Part shown: positions 25,918-35,604 of the stretch, in pieces
Layout: every line of letters starts with the position of its first letter
How positions within the stretch are numbered: position 1 is the stretch's first letter
NCBI GenBank assembly: GCA_049889695.1
Contig: JBMHCX010000018.1
Span: forward strand, 1 to 64,000
Length of the DNA: 64,000 bases
From: WTJH01 sp049889695
Lineage (GTDB): Bacteria > Bacteroidota > Bacteroidia > Flavobacteriales > Flavobacteriaceae
Direction: 5' to 3'
Notes under the pieces: generated by a model
What the model saw: the letters and a program-made list of their open reading frames with translations, nothing else
Databases searched by the model: none
What the model was told of the DNA's origin: nothing
Translations under genes and position numbers: made by a program

Positions 25918-28617
25918 CTACAGCACATATTTAAGTCCAAAAATGATAAATGGTTCCAAGGGATTGTAGGTCGACTGGCTGGTATACAGATCATTAAATT
26001 CATTTGCGTTGACTTGTTCGTTGGCGGTCAGGTTTTGAGCCGCAATACTGAAAAGCCATGGACTATTGGCCTTTTGGTAGGCTAGATATGCATTTAAGTC
26101 ATTGTAGGCATCATCGACGCTCCCTGCCTTGTCTCGGTAATAATTCTGGGTGAAGTCTGTATTGAACGTAAAGCCTTTTAAAAATCGATGGCTCAGTCGT
26201 ATAAATGGGCTTTGGGTATAATAGGTCGCCTGGGTGGTGCCAATATCATTTTGCTGTTGTCTATAATTCATTCCAACGCTTAGCTCAGGAAATTTATCTA
26301 TGACGATGCGAACATCTGCTGTGTAGCTCTGGTTCCAAGCACTTGAGGCTTGGAGCACTCCGTTGATGTCATTAAAGGTTTCACTGTAGGAGACCCGGGC
26401 ATTTGTATTGATATTAAAAACGTTAATCTTTCGTCCCCATTGAAAATCGCCATTCCAAACCGTATCTGGCTGGCCCGCGTGAAATAGCGTATTCACCCGA
26501 TTAACGCCCTCAATTAAAGTTCTGCTCTTTACTGGTCTGATTTGCTCTGCATAGGAAAGTCGCAAGTGAATATTCTGAAAATGAAACATATTCATGCTGG
26601 AAAAATTAAACCCAATGTTCCGATATAAAGAACTCCTTAATCGGGCGTTCCCCCGATTGAGTTCATTAAACCCTCTAAATGTATAGCCTTCTGCATAGGA
26701 GACTATTTCTTGAAATCCGCGGTCGACACGATAGCTAAGTTCCAGGCGCTCGTCTTTGGTTAATTGGTAAGACATAAAAATATTAGGGGTCCAAAACCAC
26801 CATTCCTCCATTCTCCCTTCTCCTAATTGTCTATTAGCTGTCGTGTATCTGTGTAAAAAAACTCCTGGATAGATGATTAATTTTTTGGTTTTCATACGAT
26901 ATCTAAATCCCATATATCCGTCCTGAAAAGTATGGGCGACGTCATTGAAGAGTTGGGGGTTTTGATAGTCGAATCGCGAGCCGTCTCGGAGTCGTTGAAA
27001 TATGTCTGAATTAAATCGCTGATTACTTTGGGTCCAACCCATTGTGAAGTTTAGGTTTTGTTTTGCCCGGAAAACCCAATAATAATCCAACTTAATATCC
27101 CAGCGATTGGTTTGCTTATACTGTTCTCGATTAATGTTATAAGGCTCTTGGTTATCGTTGTACTCGATCAGTCCTTCAAAAGGCTTATCTGAACGAATGG
27201 TCTGATTAAACGGGTCTATATCTGCATAGATCAACTGCGACTCCAAGGCAAAAATATGTTTGGGACTATGGTTGAAATACAAATTAGAACTGACCTCAAA
27301 CCGGAAGGGGTTTTGGGCATTGTTCTGAACTATTTCATCGCTAGCATCGAGGGTTTGCGTAAGTATATTTTGGCGACCCAGCTGATCCGCTATTTGCCCG
27401 TGCATTTGATGATCCCATCGCAAACGTTTGGTTGGAGTATGCCGACTGGTGAGCTTCAGCACTGCCCTTTCGCGCGAACTATAGGAAGTCGTCTGTCGTT
27501 CTTCTATTGCATCGGATTGGATAAATTGCCGAGTCGATTGGCTTTCCCCAGAAGCAGTATTTTCATTGTAATTGACAAAACCATTGAACCGCCAAGAATT
27601 ATCGGGCTTTAGCGTGAAATTAAAGGCGCCCGACCGATATTCCATTCTCGCATTGTTTCCTCCACCACCTCCTCCACCGGTATCTAAGCGACTATCGTCA
27701 CTGTCGTTGAAGAGTGTTCCGTTAGGTCCCGTAAAACTTCTGCGCATTCCATTTCCGCCACCTCCTCCAAACATCCTTGGATTTAAGTTCAGCTGGCCGG
27801 TATCATTCAGGTTGGCAAGGGCGTTTATACTATGGGAAGGACTATAATAAAACAGGGCCGGATCCACCCGATATTTTTCTTGTACATCTATCCCACCGCC
27901 AAGCTCTCCAAACCAAAAATTCTTTTTATTTTCTTTAAGCTTGATGTTCATCGCAATATTATCCTGGTTGTTGGTCACCTGGGCCAACTGCTCCACCTCA
28001 GCGTAGTTGCGATAGACTTCTACTTCTTCTAGGGCATCGGCAGGAATATTATTTGTGGCTAAACTGGGACTTCCATCGAAAAAGGTATCTCCTTCCACCA
28101 TTATCTTTTTCACTTCTTTCCCTTGCACCTTGACTTGACCATCGTCGGTTACTTGGATCCCTGGAAGTTTTTTGAGTACATCCTTTAACTTACGCTCTGT
28201 CCCGTTGACAAAAACTTCTGTCTGATAGACGATCGTATCGCCTTTGACTTGGATGGGTATTTTGTGGACGACCTCAACTTCGGACAACTGTTCTTCGAGC
28301 GGCTGAAGACGAATGGGAAGATACTCATCTTTGTCCCCCACTTGCAGGGGAATTTCCTGCGGTTCAAATCCCAAAAAACTTATTTTGATACGGTACTCGG
28401 TCTGCGCTTTTAAGCGAAGCTTAAATTCTCCTTTTTCATTGCTGATGCCAAAGCTTTCCAAGGTCTGATCGGCTGTCTTCACAGCCATGATGTTGGCGGC
28501 TTCCAAGGGATTTTGCAAACTATCTTGGACAACCCCTTTTAGGGTTACTTTTTGTGCAGTTAGCTGCTGGAGCTTAAAAAATATTAGAACAAATCCTAAA
28601 AATAGTCCTGATTTCAT
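25918..28617 (-). CDS. Outer-membrane TonB-type beta-barrel protein
   Basis: An 899-residue outer-membrane protein with a signal peptide (to about residue 21, QLTAQ), an N-terminal carboxypeptidase-regulatory-like domain (about 24-110) and a plug-like domain (about 115-230, LPGIQVTDDGQVKVQGK). A large beta-barrel makes up the rest, as in the TonB-dependent receptor-like OMP_b-brl_3 family. Two glycine runs lie near residues 280 and 320. It is the last gene of the long minus-strand block and overlaps the GLPGLI gene by four bases. Such barrels are often paired with GLPGLI proteins in Bacteroidota. No SusD partner is adjacent to it. Confidence 0.85.
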   Translation of the reverse strand: MKSGLFLGFVLIFFKLQQLTAQKVTLKGVVQDSLQNPLEAANIMAVKTADQTLESFGISNEKGEFKLRLKAQTEYRIKISFLGFEPQEIPLQVGDKDEYLPIRLQPLEEQLSEVEVVHKIPIQVKGDTIVYQTEVFVNGTERKLKDVLKKLPGIQVTDDGQVKVQGKEVKKIMVEGDTFFDGSPSLATNNIPADALEEVEVYRNYAEVEQLAQVTNNQDNIAMNIKLKENKKNFWFGELGGGIDVQEKYRVDPALFYYSPSHSINALANLNDTGQLNLNPRMFGGGGGNGMRRSFTGPNGTLFNDSDDSRLDTGGGGGGGNNARMEYRSGAFNFTLKPDNSWRFNGFVNYNENTASGESQSTRQFIQSDAIEERQTTSYSSRERAVLKLTSRHTPTKRLRWDHQMHGQIADQLGRQNILTQTLDASDEIVQNNAQNPFRFEVSSNLYFNHSPKHIFALESQLIYADIDPFNQTIRSDKPFEGLIEYNDNQEPYNINREQYKQTNRWDIKLDYYWVFRAKQNLNFTMGWTQSNQRFNSDIFQRLRDGSRFDYQNPQLFNDVAHTFQDGYMGFRYRMKTKKLIIYPGVFLHRYTTANRQLGEGRMEEWWFWTPNIFMSYQLTKDERLELSYRVDRGFQEIVSYAEGYTFRGFNELNRGNARLRSSLYRNIGFNFSSMNMFHFQNIHLRLSYAEQIRPVKSRTLIEGVNRVNTLFHAGQPDTVWNGDFQWGRKINVFNINTNARVSYSETFNDINGVLQASSAWNQSYTADVRIVIDKFPELSVGMNYRQQQNDIGTTQATYYTQSPFIRLSHRFLKGFTFNTDFTQNYYRDKAGSVDDAYNDLNAYLAYQKANSPWLFSIAAQNLTANEQVNANEFNDLYTSQSTYNPLEPFIIFGLKYVL

Positions 28618-29546
28618 CTTCCAATGGGTACTGCTACACCTCTTACACTCCCTCCAACGCTCATCTGCTGCTTCAGTTTTTCTTGCTTGAGTTCTTTAAA
28701 AGCTGTAGCAGAGATTTTTTTTCCTTTGGTGGGAGGAATAATGGGGGGCATTTTTTTGGGATTGAGTACGATTTCTGAACATACAATCCGACGTTCCCCT
28801 TCCTCGACTTCCAGAATTAGCCCGGGAAGGCCCCAATATTTATCGGGGCCCTGAGGGATCGGAATTTCCGGTGTATACCACACATGAATAAGACTGTCGA
28901 TGGGTTCTGGCTTGGGTAGCCCAAGGACAGCCATCATCGTTGAGTCAATAGAGGAAAAAGGAGCGCTTGAAAGGACGTCTCCAAAAGGAGAATCCATAAA
29001 AGGAAAGTCTTCTACATCTTTTGGCAAAGTGGCTTTATAGCAGGTATACTGTCCAATTTGCTTGGTCTCGGAAGTAAGCGTCCAGGGCAAGCTAGGCAAG
29101 CTATCCTCAATGACAAAATCCTTCCCCAACAGTTCGGTCTTTTGTGTTAGCACACGACCCGCAATATCCTTATAATAAGTATCAAAACTCTGTGTCTTAA
29201 ACACGGGAGGCATTATGCCTCCTATGTGAACAACGGCCTGATTTTCGGCAAAATCATCTGGAATATTTACAGGAATATAGAGAGAGGACTGTTTTGTAAA
29301 ATAAAGATCGTAGTCCACCGGAGCAACACTGTCTTGCCCGAATGAAGCTGAACCGGACATGTTGTCGCCCATTCCGCCGCTAAGCCCTCCTCCATTCCTC
29401 TGTAATTCATGGACAGTAATCTCCCTGGTGGGAGCACCGAATTGTTTCGCGTAAATTTGATAGGCTGCGCGACCTTGAAAAGTCTGTGCGGATACTCCCA
29501 AGGTTTCCAAAAAAAAGATATATGAAAGGAAATATCTATGACGCAT
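28614..29546 (-). CDS. GLPGLI family protein
   Basis: A 310-residue exported protein with a signal peptide (to about residue 20, GVSAQ) and the name-giving motif GLPGLILEVE near residue 243. The family (TIGR01200) is common in Bacteroidota beside TonB-type barrels. Its biochemical role is unknown. A proline- and lysine-rich stretch follows (NPKKMPPIIPPTKGKKISA). It lies 20 bases after the M16 gene and overlaps the barrel gene, consistent with a joint function at the outer membrane. Confidence 0.9.
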   Translation of the reverse strand: MRHRYFLSYIFFLETLGVSAQTFQGRAAYQIYAKQFGAPTREITVHELQRNGGGLSGGMGDNMSGSASFGQDSVAPVDYDLYFTKQSSLYIPVNIPDDFAENQAVVHIGGIMPPVFKTQSFDTYYKDIAGRVLTQKTELLGKDFVIEDSLPSLPWTLTSETKQIGQYTCYKATLPKDVEDFPFMDSPFGDVLSSAPFSSIDSTMMAVLGLPKPEPIDSLIHVWYTPEIPIPQGPDKYWGLPGLILEVEEGERRIVCSEIVLNPKKMPPIIPPTKGKKISATAFKELKQEKLKQQMSVGGSVRGVAVPIGR

Positions 29547-29566
29547 AGTACTATGCTTTTAAAATA

Positions 29567-31882
29567 TTACTCAAAATCGGCATCTGTGGCTGTATTGTAA
29601 TGAACGTTTTTAAGTCTTAAATCATCCATCAATCCACCAGAAGTACCAATTCCACCTGAAGAACTTATCATACGGGCATCTAAAACAGTTGCAAATCTTA
29701 GCTTACCAAAATTTTGATACGACTCAAATTTGCGTTCTAAAGCTAAATATCCACTCCTTTGGGCTCCAGGAACACTGATGTCTAAAAATTTTATTTCACT
29801 TAGTTTCAGACCTGTACGACTGCTGTAATAATAGACTGTATAATTCCCCGGATTATTAGGATTGTCTACTCTAATACCATATGCCTCCTCATTTCTAATT
29901 TTTTTCAAATAGGGCTCTAATCGAATCGAATTATCCTTGAGTAGACCTACTTCCGGTAATATTGCAACTTTGAAAAAATCGGGGGATTCTTTCTTGTCAA
30001 AGACAGAAATTTTTCCATCTATTAATACTTTCATGAAGGAAATATCTTCAGAAATGACGGATTTATAGGATAAATATCCTGAAGCCTGGTCTATTTTGAC
30101 ATATCTGTCTGAGGTGTGTATTTCCCGTATATGATAGGTAGTGTCAACTACATTTTTTAAATTTTCTTTTGTAACATCTAAAAATCTACTACTACTTCCG
30201 CTTTTGGAGGGTTTAACATTGGAGACATCTTGGCCAGGGAAGACCTTGGCCATGCTTTTGGACAATGAATCATTAAAGATCATTTTTGGTAAAATGTTGG
30301 TATCATTTGGCCGACCAACAATGGTATAGTCGAAAGTAACACTTTGCAAAGAATCTAATGCTCCTCTTCCTCCTATGGCTTCTAAATATTTATTTAGAAC
30401 CCCTTTGGCCGTCATACCATCTGGTACTGGTATTTTAGGTTCTATATACACTACCTTATCTCCATATTTATCAAAGTGTTGGATCGGAATCTGCCGTTTA
30501 CCGAAATGTACTTTTTCTTTAATCGGGTCCAATACCTGATCTCTATTCCCTACGACCAAAATATGGGATCGGTCGACTTGAAAATATTTGGTACTGGCTC
30601 GGAGGATGTCCTCTGGGGTGATGGAGGCAATTTTTTGGAGGTAGTTTTCATAATAGTCTTCTGGTAAATTTTGAGTTTCTACATTTATTGCGAAACGGGC
30701 AAAAGTGGCCGGATCTCCCAAAGCCATGATAAAATCGCCTGTTAATTTAGCTTTAGCATTCGCCAACTCTTCCTCACTAACACGTGCTATCCACATCTTT
30801 TGGATTTCCGTCAATAAAGCATTGATGGTACTGTCGGTAACGGCATTACGGACGCTGGTGTTTATTTGAAAAAGTCCGGGAGCGTACTTGTTATCTCCAA
30901 TACTTGAGTTTACCCCATAGGTGAATTTTTTTTCTTCGCGTATGCTCTTAAACAAACGACTACTGGGGCCTCCTCCTAAAATCATATTGGCCATTTGCGC
31001 AGCGATATAATCCGGATCCTTCATCTGTAGTAATACCGTATTAAAAACTGATATTTCCGATTGCGTCACCTCAGGCATGTGAACAAAATCGATTTGTGAT
31101 TTTTTCAAAGTCTTCACGCGCGGCAGTATTGTTACTTCCTTATCTTTAGGTTTCCAGTCGCCAAAAAGTTTTTTTATTTTTTTCTTTAAGGGTTTAAGCT
31201 CTTCATCGCCAATAACGACTAAATAAGCTTTATCAGGTGATACTTCAGCTGCATAAAAATCTTGTATGTTTTTTAAATTAATTTCTTCTAAACTTTCTTT
31301 TGTCGGAGATGTTCCAAGGGGGTGGTCTTTTCCATAGGCCAGGATATTTTGTACCCTTTGTCTAATAGCTGAAGCTTGTACATCAGTCATTTCAAGATAT
31401 TGCTCTAGTTGTCCTTTGGCTTTTTCAAATTCTTCGGCCGTAAACTTGGGTTGCAGGCTTGCCTCGGCCATCATTTCTAGTAATCTTTCAGAATGCTTAC
31501 TCAGGCTATTGCCGATCGCTACTGGCCCTCTAAAACTAAGACTGGCCCCCATAAAGTCGATTTCTTCTTGGAAAGTCTCTTTATCGGTCAGTTGGGTTCC
31601 TTTACCCATCATATTAGACATAATAGCTATTGTTCCTCCAAATGGTTCTATGGGAATTGGATTGTCATAAGTGAGAGTTACATAAGTCATAGGTACTTTA
31701 CGAGTTTCGACTAACAATACGGTAAGACCATTTCGCAGCTGAAATTTATGTACATCTTTAAAATTCATTGCTGGTGGTGGCCCGTCCGGTGGGGGTTGAC
31801 TCCGATCGACTTGTGCTTGTAGACTTCCCATAGCACAAAGGATAAACAGTAGGTGTAGTAGTATATTGGATTGAATTTTCAT
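29567..31882 (-). CDS. M16-family peptidase-like subunit, non-catalytic
   Basis: A 771-residue exported protein with a signal peptide (to about residue 23). Residues about 40-460 form two M16 half-domains, but the HxxEH zinc motif is missing where it should lie, before the MGKGTQLTDKETFQEEIDFMGAS stretch. This matches the non-catalytic partners of two-subunit M16 peptidases. The next gene upstream carries the intact motif. The last 280 residues form an extra domain (starting GVLNKYLEAIGGRGALDSL) that resembles the outer-membrane lipoprotein-sorting-like domain. The gene is clearly more AT-rich than its neighbours in spot counts. Confidence 0.85.
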   Translation of the reverse strand: MKIQSNILLHLLFILCAMGSLQAQVDRSQPPPDGPPPAMNFKDVHKFQLRNGLTVLLVETRKVPMTYVTLTYDNPIPIEPFGGTIAIMSNMMGKGTQLTDKETFQEEIDFMGASLSFRGPVAIGNSLSKHSERLLEMMAEASLQPKFTAEEFEKAKGQLEQYLEMTDVQASAIRQRVQNILAYGKDHPLGTSPTKESLEEINLKNIQDFYAAEVSPDKAYLVVIGDEELKPLKKKIKKLFGDWKPKDKEVTILPRVKTLKKSQIDFVHMPEVTQSEISVFNTVLLQMKDPDYIAAQMANMILGGGPSSRLFKSIREEKKFTYGVNSSIGDNKYAPGLFQINTSVRNAVTDSTINALLTEIQKMWIARVSEEELANAKAKLTGDFIMALGDPATFARFAINVETQNLPEDYYENYLQKIASITPEDILRASTKYFQVDRSHILVVGNRDQVLDPIKEKVHFGKRQIPIQHFDKYGDKVVYIEPKIPVPDGMTAKGVLNKYLEAIGGRGALDSLQSVTFDYTIVGRPNDTNILPKMIFNDSLSKSMAKVFPGQDVSNVKPSKSGSSSRFLDVTKENLKNVVDTTYHIREIHTSDRYVKIDQASGYLSYKSVISEDISFMKVLIDGKISVFDKKESPDFFKVAILPEVGLLKDNSIRLEPYLKKIRNEEAYGIRVDNPNNPGNYTVYYYSSRTGLKLSEIKFLDISVPGAQRSGYLALERKFESYQNFGKLRFATVLDARMISSSGGIGTSGGLMDDLRLKNVHYNTATDADFE

Positions 31883-31900
31883 AAGTTTTAGATTTATGGA

Positions 31901-33229
31901 TTATTTGGGTAAATATTGGAGTTCTAATCGTTGGTTGGAATTCAGATAGGTCTGAGCCACCCGCTGTATATCTTCGCGCGTAATGGACTGATAGATGTCC
32001 AATTCCGTATTTACCAGATTGGTGTCTCTCCCAATGGTATAGGCTTCTGCCAAAAAGGAAGCGATGCTTGATACCGACATCCCTTTGAGTTGAATATAAC
32101 CGACAGAGACTCGATTCAATAGTTTTTGCAGTTCCCTTTCGCTGATCAGGTTTTGCTGCAAGTCTGCTATTTCCTGATCTACCTGCTCTTTTAGTTCTTC
32201 ATAAGGTTTTGATCCTTGGGGAATACACATTATATAAAACAAACTGTAGTCTTCCTGCACTTGGTGCGAGGCATTCACCATAAAGGCCGATTGGTCTTGA
32301 TCGACCATTTTTTTATGGAGCTTAGAGGTTTGGGATCCTCCCAGATGAGCGGCAATTAGATCCAAGACATAGATATCTCGGTGGAGGGTTTTTTTTCCGG
32401 GGGTTCTATAGCTAAACACATAGCCTGGGGGGCTTCCCTGCGGGTTTTCTTTGGCTTCCACTACTATGGTCTCTGTGATGGGGTCTTCCTCTATATCGAC
32501 TCTTTTAACCGGGGCGCCTTTGGGGATGGGACCAAAATAATCGGCGATCATTTTTTTGGTCTTTACAGGGTCAAAATCTCCGGCGACCACCAATACGGCA
32601 TTGTTGGGGACATAGAATTTATCGCGAAAGGCCTTAAAATCGTCCAGAGTGGCTGCGTCCAAATGTTCAATTTTTCCGATCGGGGTCCACCGATAGGGAT
32701 GTTTGTTGTATAAATGTTTGCTAATTACGTTTGGGAGTTTCCCAAAAGGTTGATTTTCCTTTTGCAGTTTTTCTTCTTTCACCACTTCATTTTGGGTGTC
32801 TACCCCGATTTGATTAATCACCGGATGTAACATCCGTTCGGACTCTAACCAAAGGGCCAAGCCCAACTTATTGGAGGGGAGCACCTCAAAATAATAGGTC
32901 CGGTCTTGGGTGGTATTGGCATTGTTTTGTCCGCCATTGGCAGAAACGATATTAAACCATTCCCCCCGTTCAATATTTTTGGTTCCTTCGAACATCAGAT
33001 GCTCAAAAAAATGGGCAAAACCGGTCTTGGAAGTGTCTTCGTCTTTGGAGCCGACATGATACATGACAGCAGTTACCACAACCGGGGCTGTATGGTCTTC
33101 GTGTAAAATGACATGAAGTCCGTTAGGCAAATCGTATTCTTCGAAAGCGATGGTTTGAGCACTCAACAATGAAACATAGCTCATTGTCAACAGCAGTATG
33201 CCTTTAGGAGTAAAATAATTAAAATTCAT
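31901..33229 (-). CDS. M16-family zinc peptidase, catalytic subunit
   Basis: A 442-residue exported zinc peptidase with a signal peptide (to about residue 25). The inverted zinc motif HxxEH is H73-F-F-E76-H77, and the third ligand is a glutamate near residue 152 (NEVVKEEK). The second M16 domain follows (about 220-430). It probably works with the non-catalytic subunit encoded 18 bases downstream, cutting oligopeptides in the periplasm or outside. The protease substrate is unknown. Confidence 0.92.
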   Translation of the reverse strand: MNFNYFTPKGILLLTMSYVSLLSAQTIAFEEYDLPNGLHVILHEDHTAPVVVTAVMYHVGSKDEDTSKTGFAHFFEHLMFEGTKNIERGEWFNIVSANGGQNNANTTQDRTYYFEVLPSNKLGLALWLESERMLHPVINQIGVDTQNEVVKEEKLQKENQPFGKLPNVISKHLYNKHPYRWTPIGKIEHLDAATLDDFKAFRDKFYVPNNAVLVVAGDFDPVKTKKMIADYFGPIPKGAPVKRVDIEEDPITETIVVEAKENPQGSPPGYVFSYRTPGKKTLHRDIYVLDLIAAHLGGSQTSKLHKKMVDQDQSAFMVNASHQVQEDYSLFYIMCIPQGSKPYEELKEQVDQEIADLQQNLISERELQKLLNRVSVGYIQLKGMSVSSIASFLAEAYTIGRDTNLVNTELDIYQSITREDIQRVAQTYLNSNQRLELQYLPK

Positions 33230-33264
33230 AGGGTTAAAATTTGGGATTAAAAGGTTTATTGAAA

Positions 33265-34179
33265 CTAATTCATGAGTTTGGGGTGAAAAGTATTTTTTTT
33301 ATGGATCACACCGTTCAGTTGGTGAGCTAGGCGTTGAATATTACCGGGGGCATATCCCCGACTCACATGGCGGATGGTTCCATGGCGGTCGGCAATCATG
33401 TAGGTGGGCACCGGGCCTACCCCAAAATTTTCCATGGCCAGAAGGCCTGCCTCGGGAATCAACGGAAAATGGAGGGGCTGCTGCCGAAGGAGGTCATGCA
33501 GATACATCTTATTATCGATGGCCAAGGAAATAAATGTCACATCCTTTCGGTGGCGGTATCGTTCGGCCAAAGAATTTAGTTGGGGCAATTCTGAACGGCA
33601 AATACGGGATCTGGCACTCCAAAAATGCATCACCACCACCTTTCCCTCCAATTTTTTAGAAGATATTTTCCGACTATTCATATCGGCTAATTGAAAGGTT
33701 GGTAATTCCTTTCCTACCCAGGCATCGCTGAGCACGGTGGCCGCATCGCTCCAACGGTCAATGCCCTGTTTGCCCAACATCACCCGACCTTTGGCCATGG
33801 AAGAGTGGATGGGAAAAGGTGCTTGAATCACACATATTTTAACGTTGCCGGAAGGATCCATATAAAAGTGGCGAGCAGGATGTGCCTGCAACAACTGCTC
33901 CAAGAAAGCACCTTGCAAGCGTTGTCCCATGGCATCGATAACAATGATTGTACTATCGATTTTTAATTCTTTTGCTGCTTGAGAGCTTACTTTGCTATAG
34001 CCCTCTAAAAATTTGTCCATATCCTGGCCAACAACCGCCATTCCGCTACTGGATACGCCTTGAGCTTTTAGCGAATCAGAGTACATCAATACCGAAAGAA
34101 CAAATATTAGACGAAAAAAACGGTGGGGTTTAACGAAAGTAAAGGGGCAATTTTTCATACGATTGGGGCTGAAATTCAT
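33265..34179 (-). CDS. TlpA-like thioredoxin-fold protein lacking the first active cysteine
   Basis: A 304-residue exported protein with a signal segment at residues 20-41 and a C-terminal thioredoxin/TlpA domain (about 155-290). The active site reads WSARSRICRSE, where the usual CxxC is S191-x-x-C194, so the nucleophilic cysteine is gone while the second remains. Other family features (VVVMHFW, FISLAIDN, PTYMIADRHG) are kept. It may bind rather than exchange thiols, or act as an isomerase-like trap. Its ATG overlaps the stop of the next upstream gene by one base. Confidence 0.8.
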   Translation of the reverse strand: MNFSPNRMKNCPFTFVKPHRFFRLIFVLSVLMYSDSLKAQGVSSSGMAVVGQDMDKFLEGYSKVSSQAAKELKIDSTIIVIDAMGQRLQGAFLEQLLQAHPARHFYMDPSGNVKICVIQAPFPIHSSMAKGRVMLGKQGIDRWSDAATVLSDAWVGKELPTFQLADMNSRKISSKKLEGKVVVMHFWSARSRICRSELPQLNSLAERYRHRKDVTFISLAIDNKMYLHDLLRQQPLHFPLIPEAGLLAMENFGVGPVPTYMIADRHGTIRHVSRGYAPGNIQRLAHQLNGVIHKKNTFHPKLMN

Positions 34180-34793
34180 TAATCAAGTAGCTTGGCTTGG
34201 GGCAATAGTGCCAGTTGTTCTTCTATCTTGGCTTGGAGGGCAAATTCGGGCAATACCCCCAAATATCGGAAGGCTACCTTGCCTTCCGGATCAATAATCA
34301 TCTGAATGGGGTTCCCTTCCCCTTTAAAATACTGCATAGCGGTGGCTTCTGGATCGGGTATTAGCCGATAGGCAAAAGGGGCCTTTTGCATGACCGTCTC
34401 GACTTCTGCTTTGGTGTTGGCGGCAAAGGCCCAAAAAAGAATCCGCTTATCCTCTGCATAATGCTCCACAATTTTATTTAGGATGGGGAATTCGGAGATG
34501 CAAGGCGGACATTTGTTGTTCCAAAAATTTAGCACGATGATTTTTCCTTGATAGTCCTGAAAGCGAAGCTTTTCGCCTTCAAGATCGGTAAAGGTCTGGT
34601 CGGTAACTTCCCGACCGATCCACAAGCGTTCCCGTTCAGACATGTTTTCGACCTTTATACTTTCCAGGAGTTGGGCCCTTATCCGTTGGGCAAAGGGCGA
34701 AAGTTCCTGGGCGATTAGTCCACCGCCCAGTCCCCAACAAATAAGGAATAAATAGAGGACATATTGCTGCTGCTGTTTTAGGGTCTGTTTCAT
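34179..34793 (-). CDS. TlpA-like thiol-disulfide oxidoreductase
   Basis: A 204-residue exported thioredoxin-fold protein. A hydrophobic segment at residues 11-28 is a signal peptide or anchor. The active site is C95-P-P-C98 in FWNNKCPPCISEFP, and a cis-proline stretch (NPIQMIIDPEGK) follows. It should reduce or exchange disulfides in the periplasm. It overlaps both neighbours (four bases upstream, one downstream), so the three TlpA-like genes are tightly coupled. Confidence 0.88.
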   Translation of the reverse strand: MKQTLKQQQQYVLYLFLICWGLGGGLIAQELSPFAQRIRAQLLESIKVENMSERERLWIGREVTDQTFTDLEGEKLRFQDYQGKIIVLNFWNNKCPPCISEFPILNKIVEHYAEDKRILFWAFAANTKAEVETVMQKAPFAYRLIPDPEATAMQYFKGEGNPIQMIIDPEGKVAFRYLGVLPEFALQAKIEEQLALLPQAKLLD

Positions 34794-35587
34794 GATTGGA
34801 TGGATTGTAGGGCTTCGTTAATTTTTGCTTTTAAAATGAATGTAGGCACAATTCCGGATATCATAAATCGAATTTTTCCGTTTGGGTCAATGATTAAATG
34901 GGTAGGATATGCATAGATATCTAATTCCCCGGCATAGGCCGCTGCCTCAGGGATATGCTGGTAGTTAAAGGGATTTTCTTTTAAAAAATCCTGTATTTCA
35001 GCTGCCGTGTCTTGGGCGGAAAAAGCCAAAAAAACCACATCCTTGTTCTTTTTATAATCGGCTACCAATTCATTTAGAGCTGGGATCTCTACAAAACAAG
35101 GTCCACATTTAATATACCAAAAATTAATCACTACTACTTTACCGGTATATTTGGCCAGATAGTTGATCTCATCGGACAGATCCCGCAGAGCAAAGGGCGG
35201 TAAGGCTTGGTCGATCCATTTAGAATCGGCCAATCGTTTGTCATAAAAATTTTGATAAGCCTGAACAATAGATTTTTTCTGCTCATCGAGATTTGTAATC
35301 TCTGGAAAGACAGTTACTTTTAGGTTATCCTTCGTGTCGGTATAATAATCTATCGGATATTTTTTCCCTAAAACAAATTGTGCATTGATCATACCCACCG
35401 CCCATTCATAGGGGATCCTATCAAAATTTGCATCATAGCTGTTCTGTTCGATACTAAAAGGGTTTGCTACATCCCGTATATCTGTTAGGGTGAGGCCTTT
35501 TAAGATTTTTTCTTTGTTTTGCCCCAAAACCATACTTATGGAGGCCAAAAAAAACAGCAAAATGCAAAGGGGTTGAAAATATTTCAT
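34790..35587 (-). CDS. TlpA-like thiol-disulfide oxidoreductase
   Basis: A 265-residue exported thioredoxin-fold protein with a signal peptide (to about residue 23, MVLGQ). An N-terminal domain (about 24-125) of unknown fold precedes the TlpA domain. The active site is C161-G-P-C164 in FWYIKCGPCFVEIPALNEL and the cis-proline loop is YPTHLIIDPNGK. It is the first of three TlpA-like genes and follows a strong intergenic hairpin. Confidence 0.88.
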   Translation of the reverse strand: MKYFQPLCILLFFLASISMVLGQNKEKILKGLTLTDIRDVANPFSIEQNSYDANFDRIPYEWAVGMINAQFVLGKKYPIDYYTDTKDNLKVTVFPEITNLDEQKKSIVQAYQNFYDKRLADSKWIDQALPPFALRDLSDEINYLAKYTGKVVVINFWYIKCGPCFVEIPALNELVADYKKNKDVVFLAFSAQDTAAEIQDFLKENPFNYQHIPEAAAYAGELDIYAYPTHLIIDPNGKIRFMISGIVPTFILKAKINEALQSIQS

Positions 35588-35604
35588 CGATTTTAATTTT
35601 TAAG

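Noticed and set aside
27256..28032. Run of plus-strand frames opposite the outer-membrane barrel gene, one with a poly-proline stretch
   Set aside because: They are antisense to glycine-rich codons of the barrel protein, which has clear signal, plug and barrel domains; no start context or family support.
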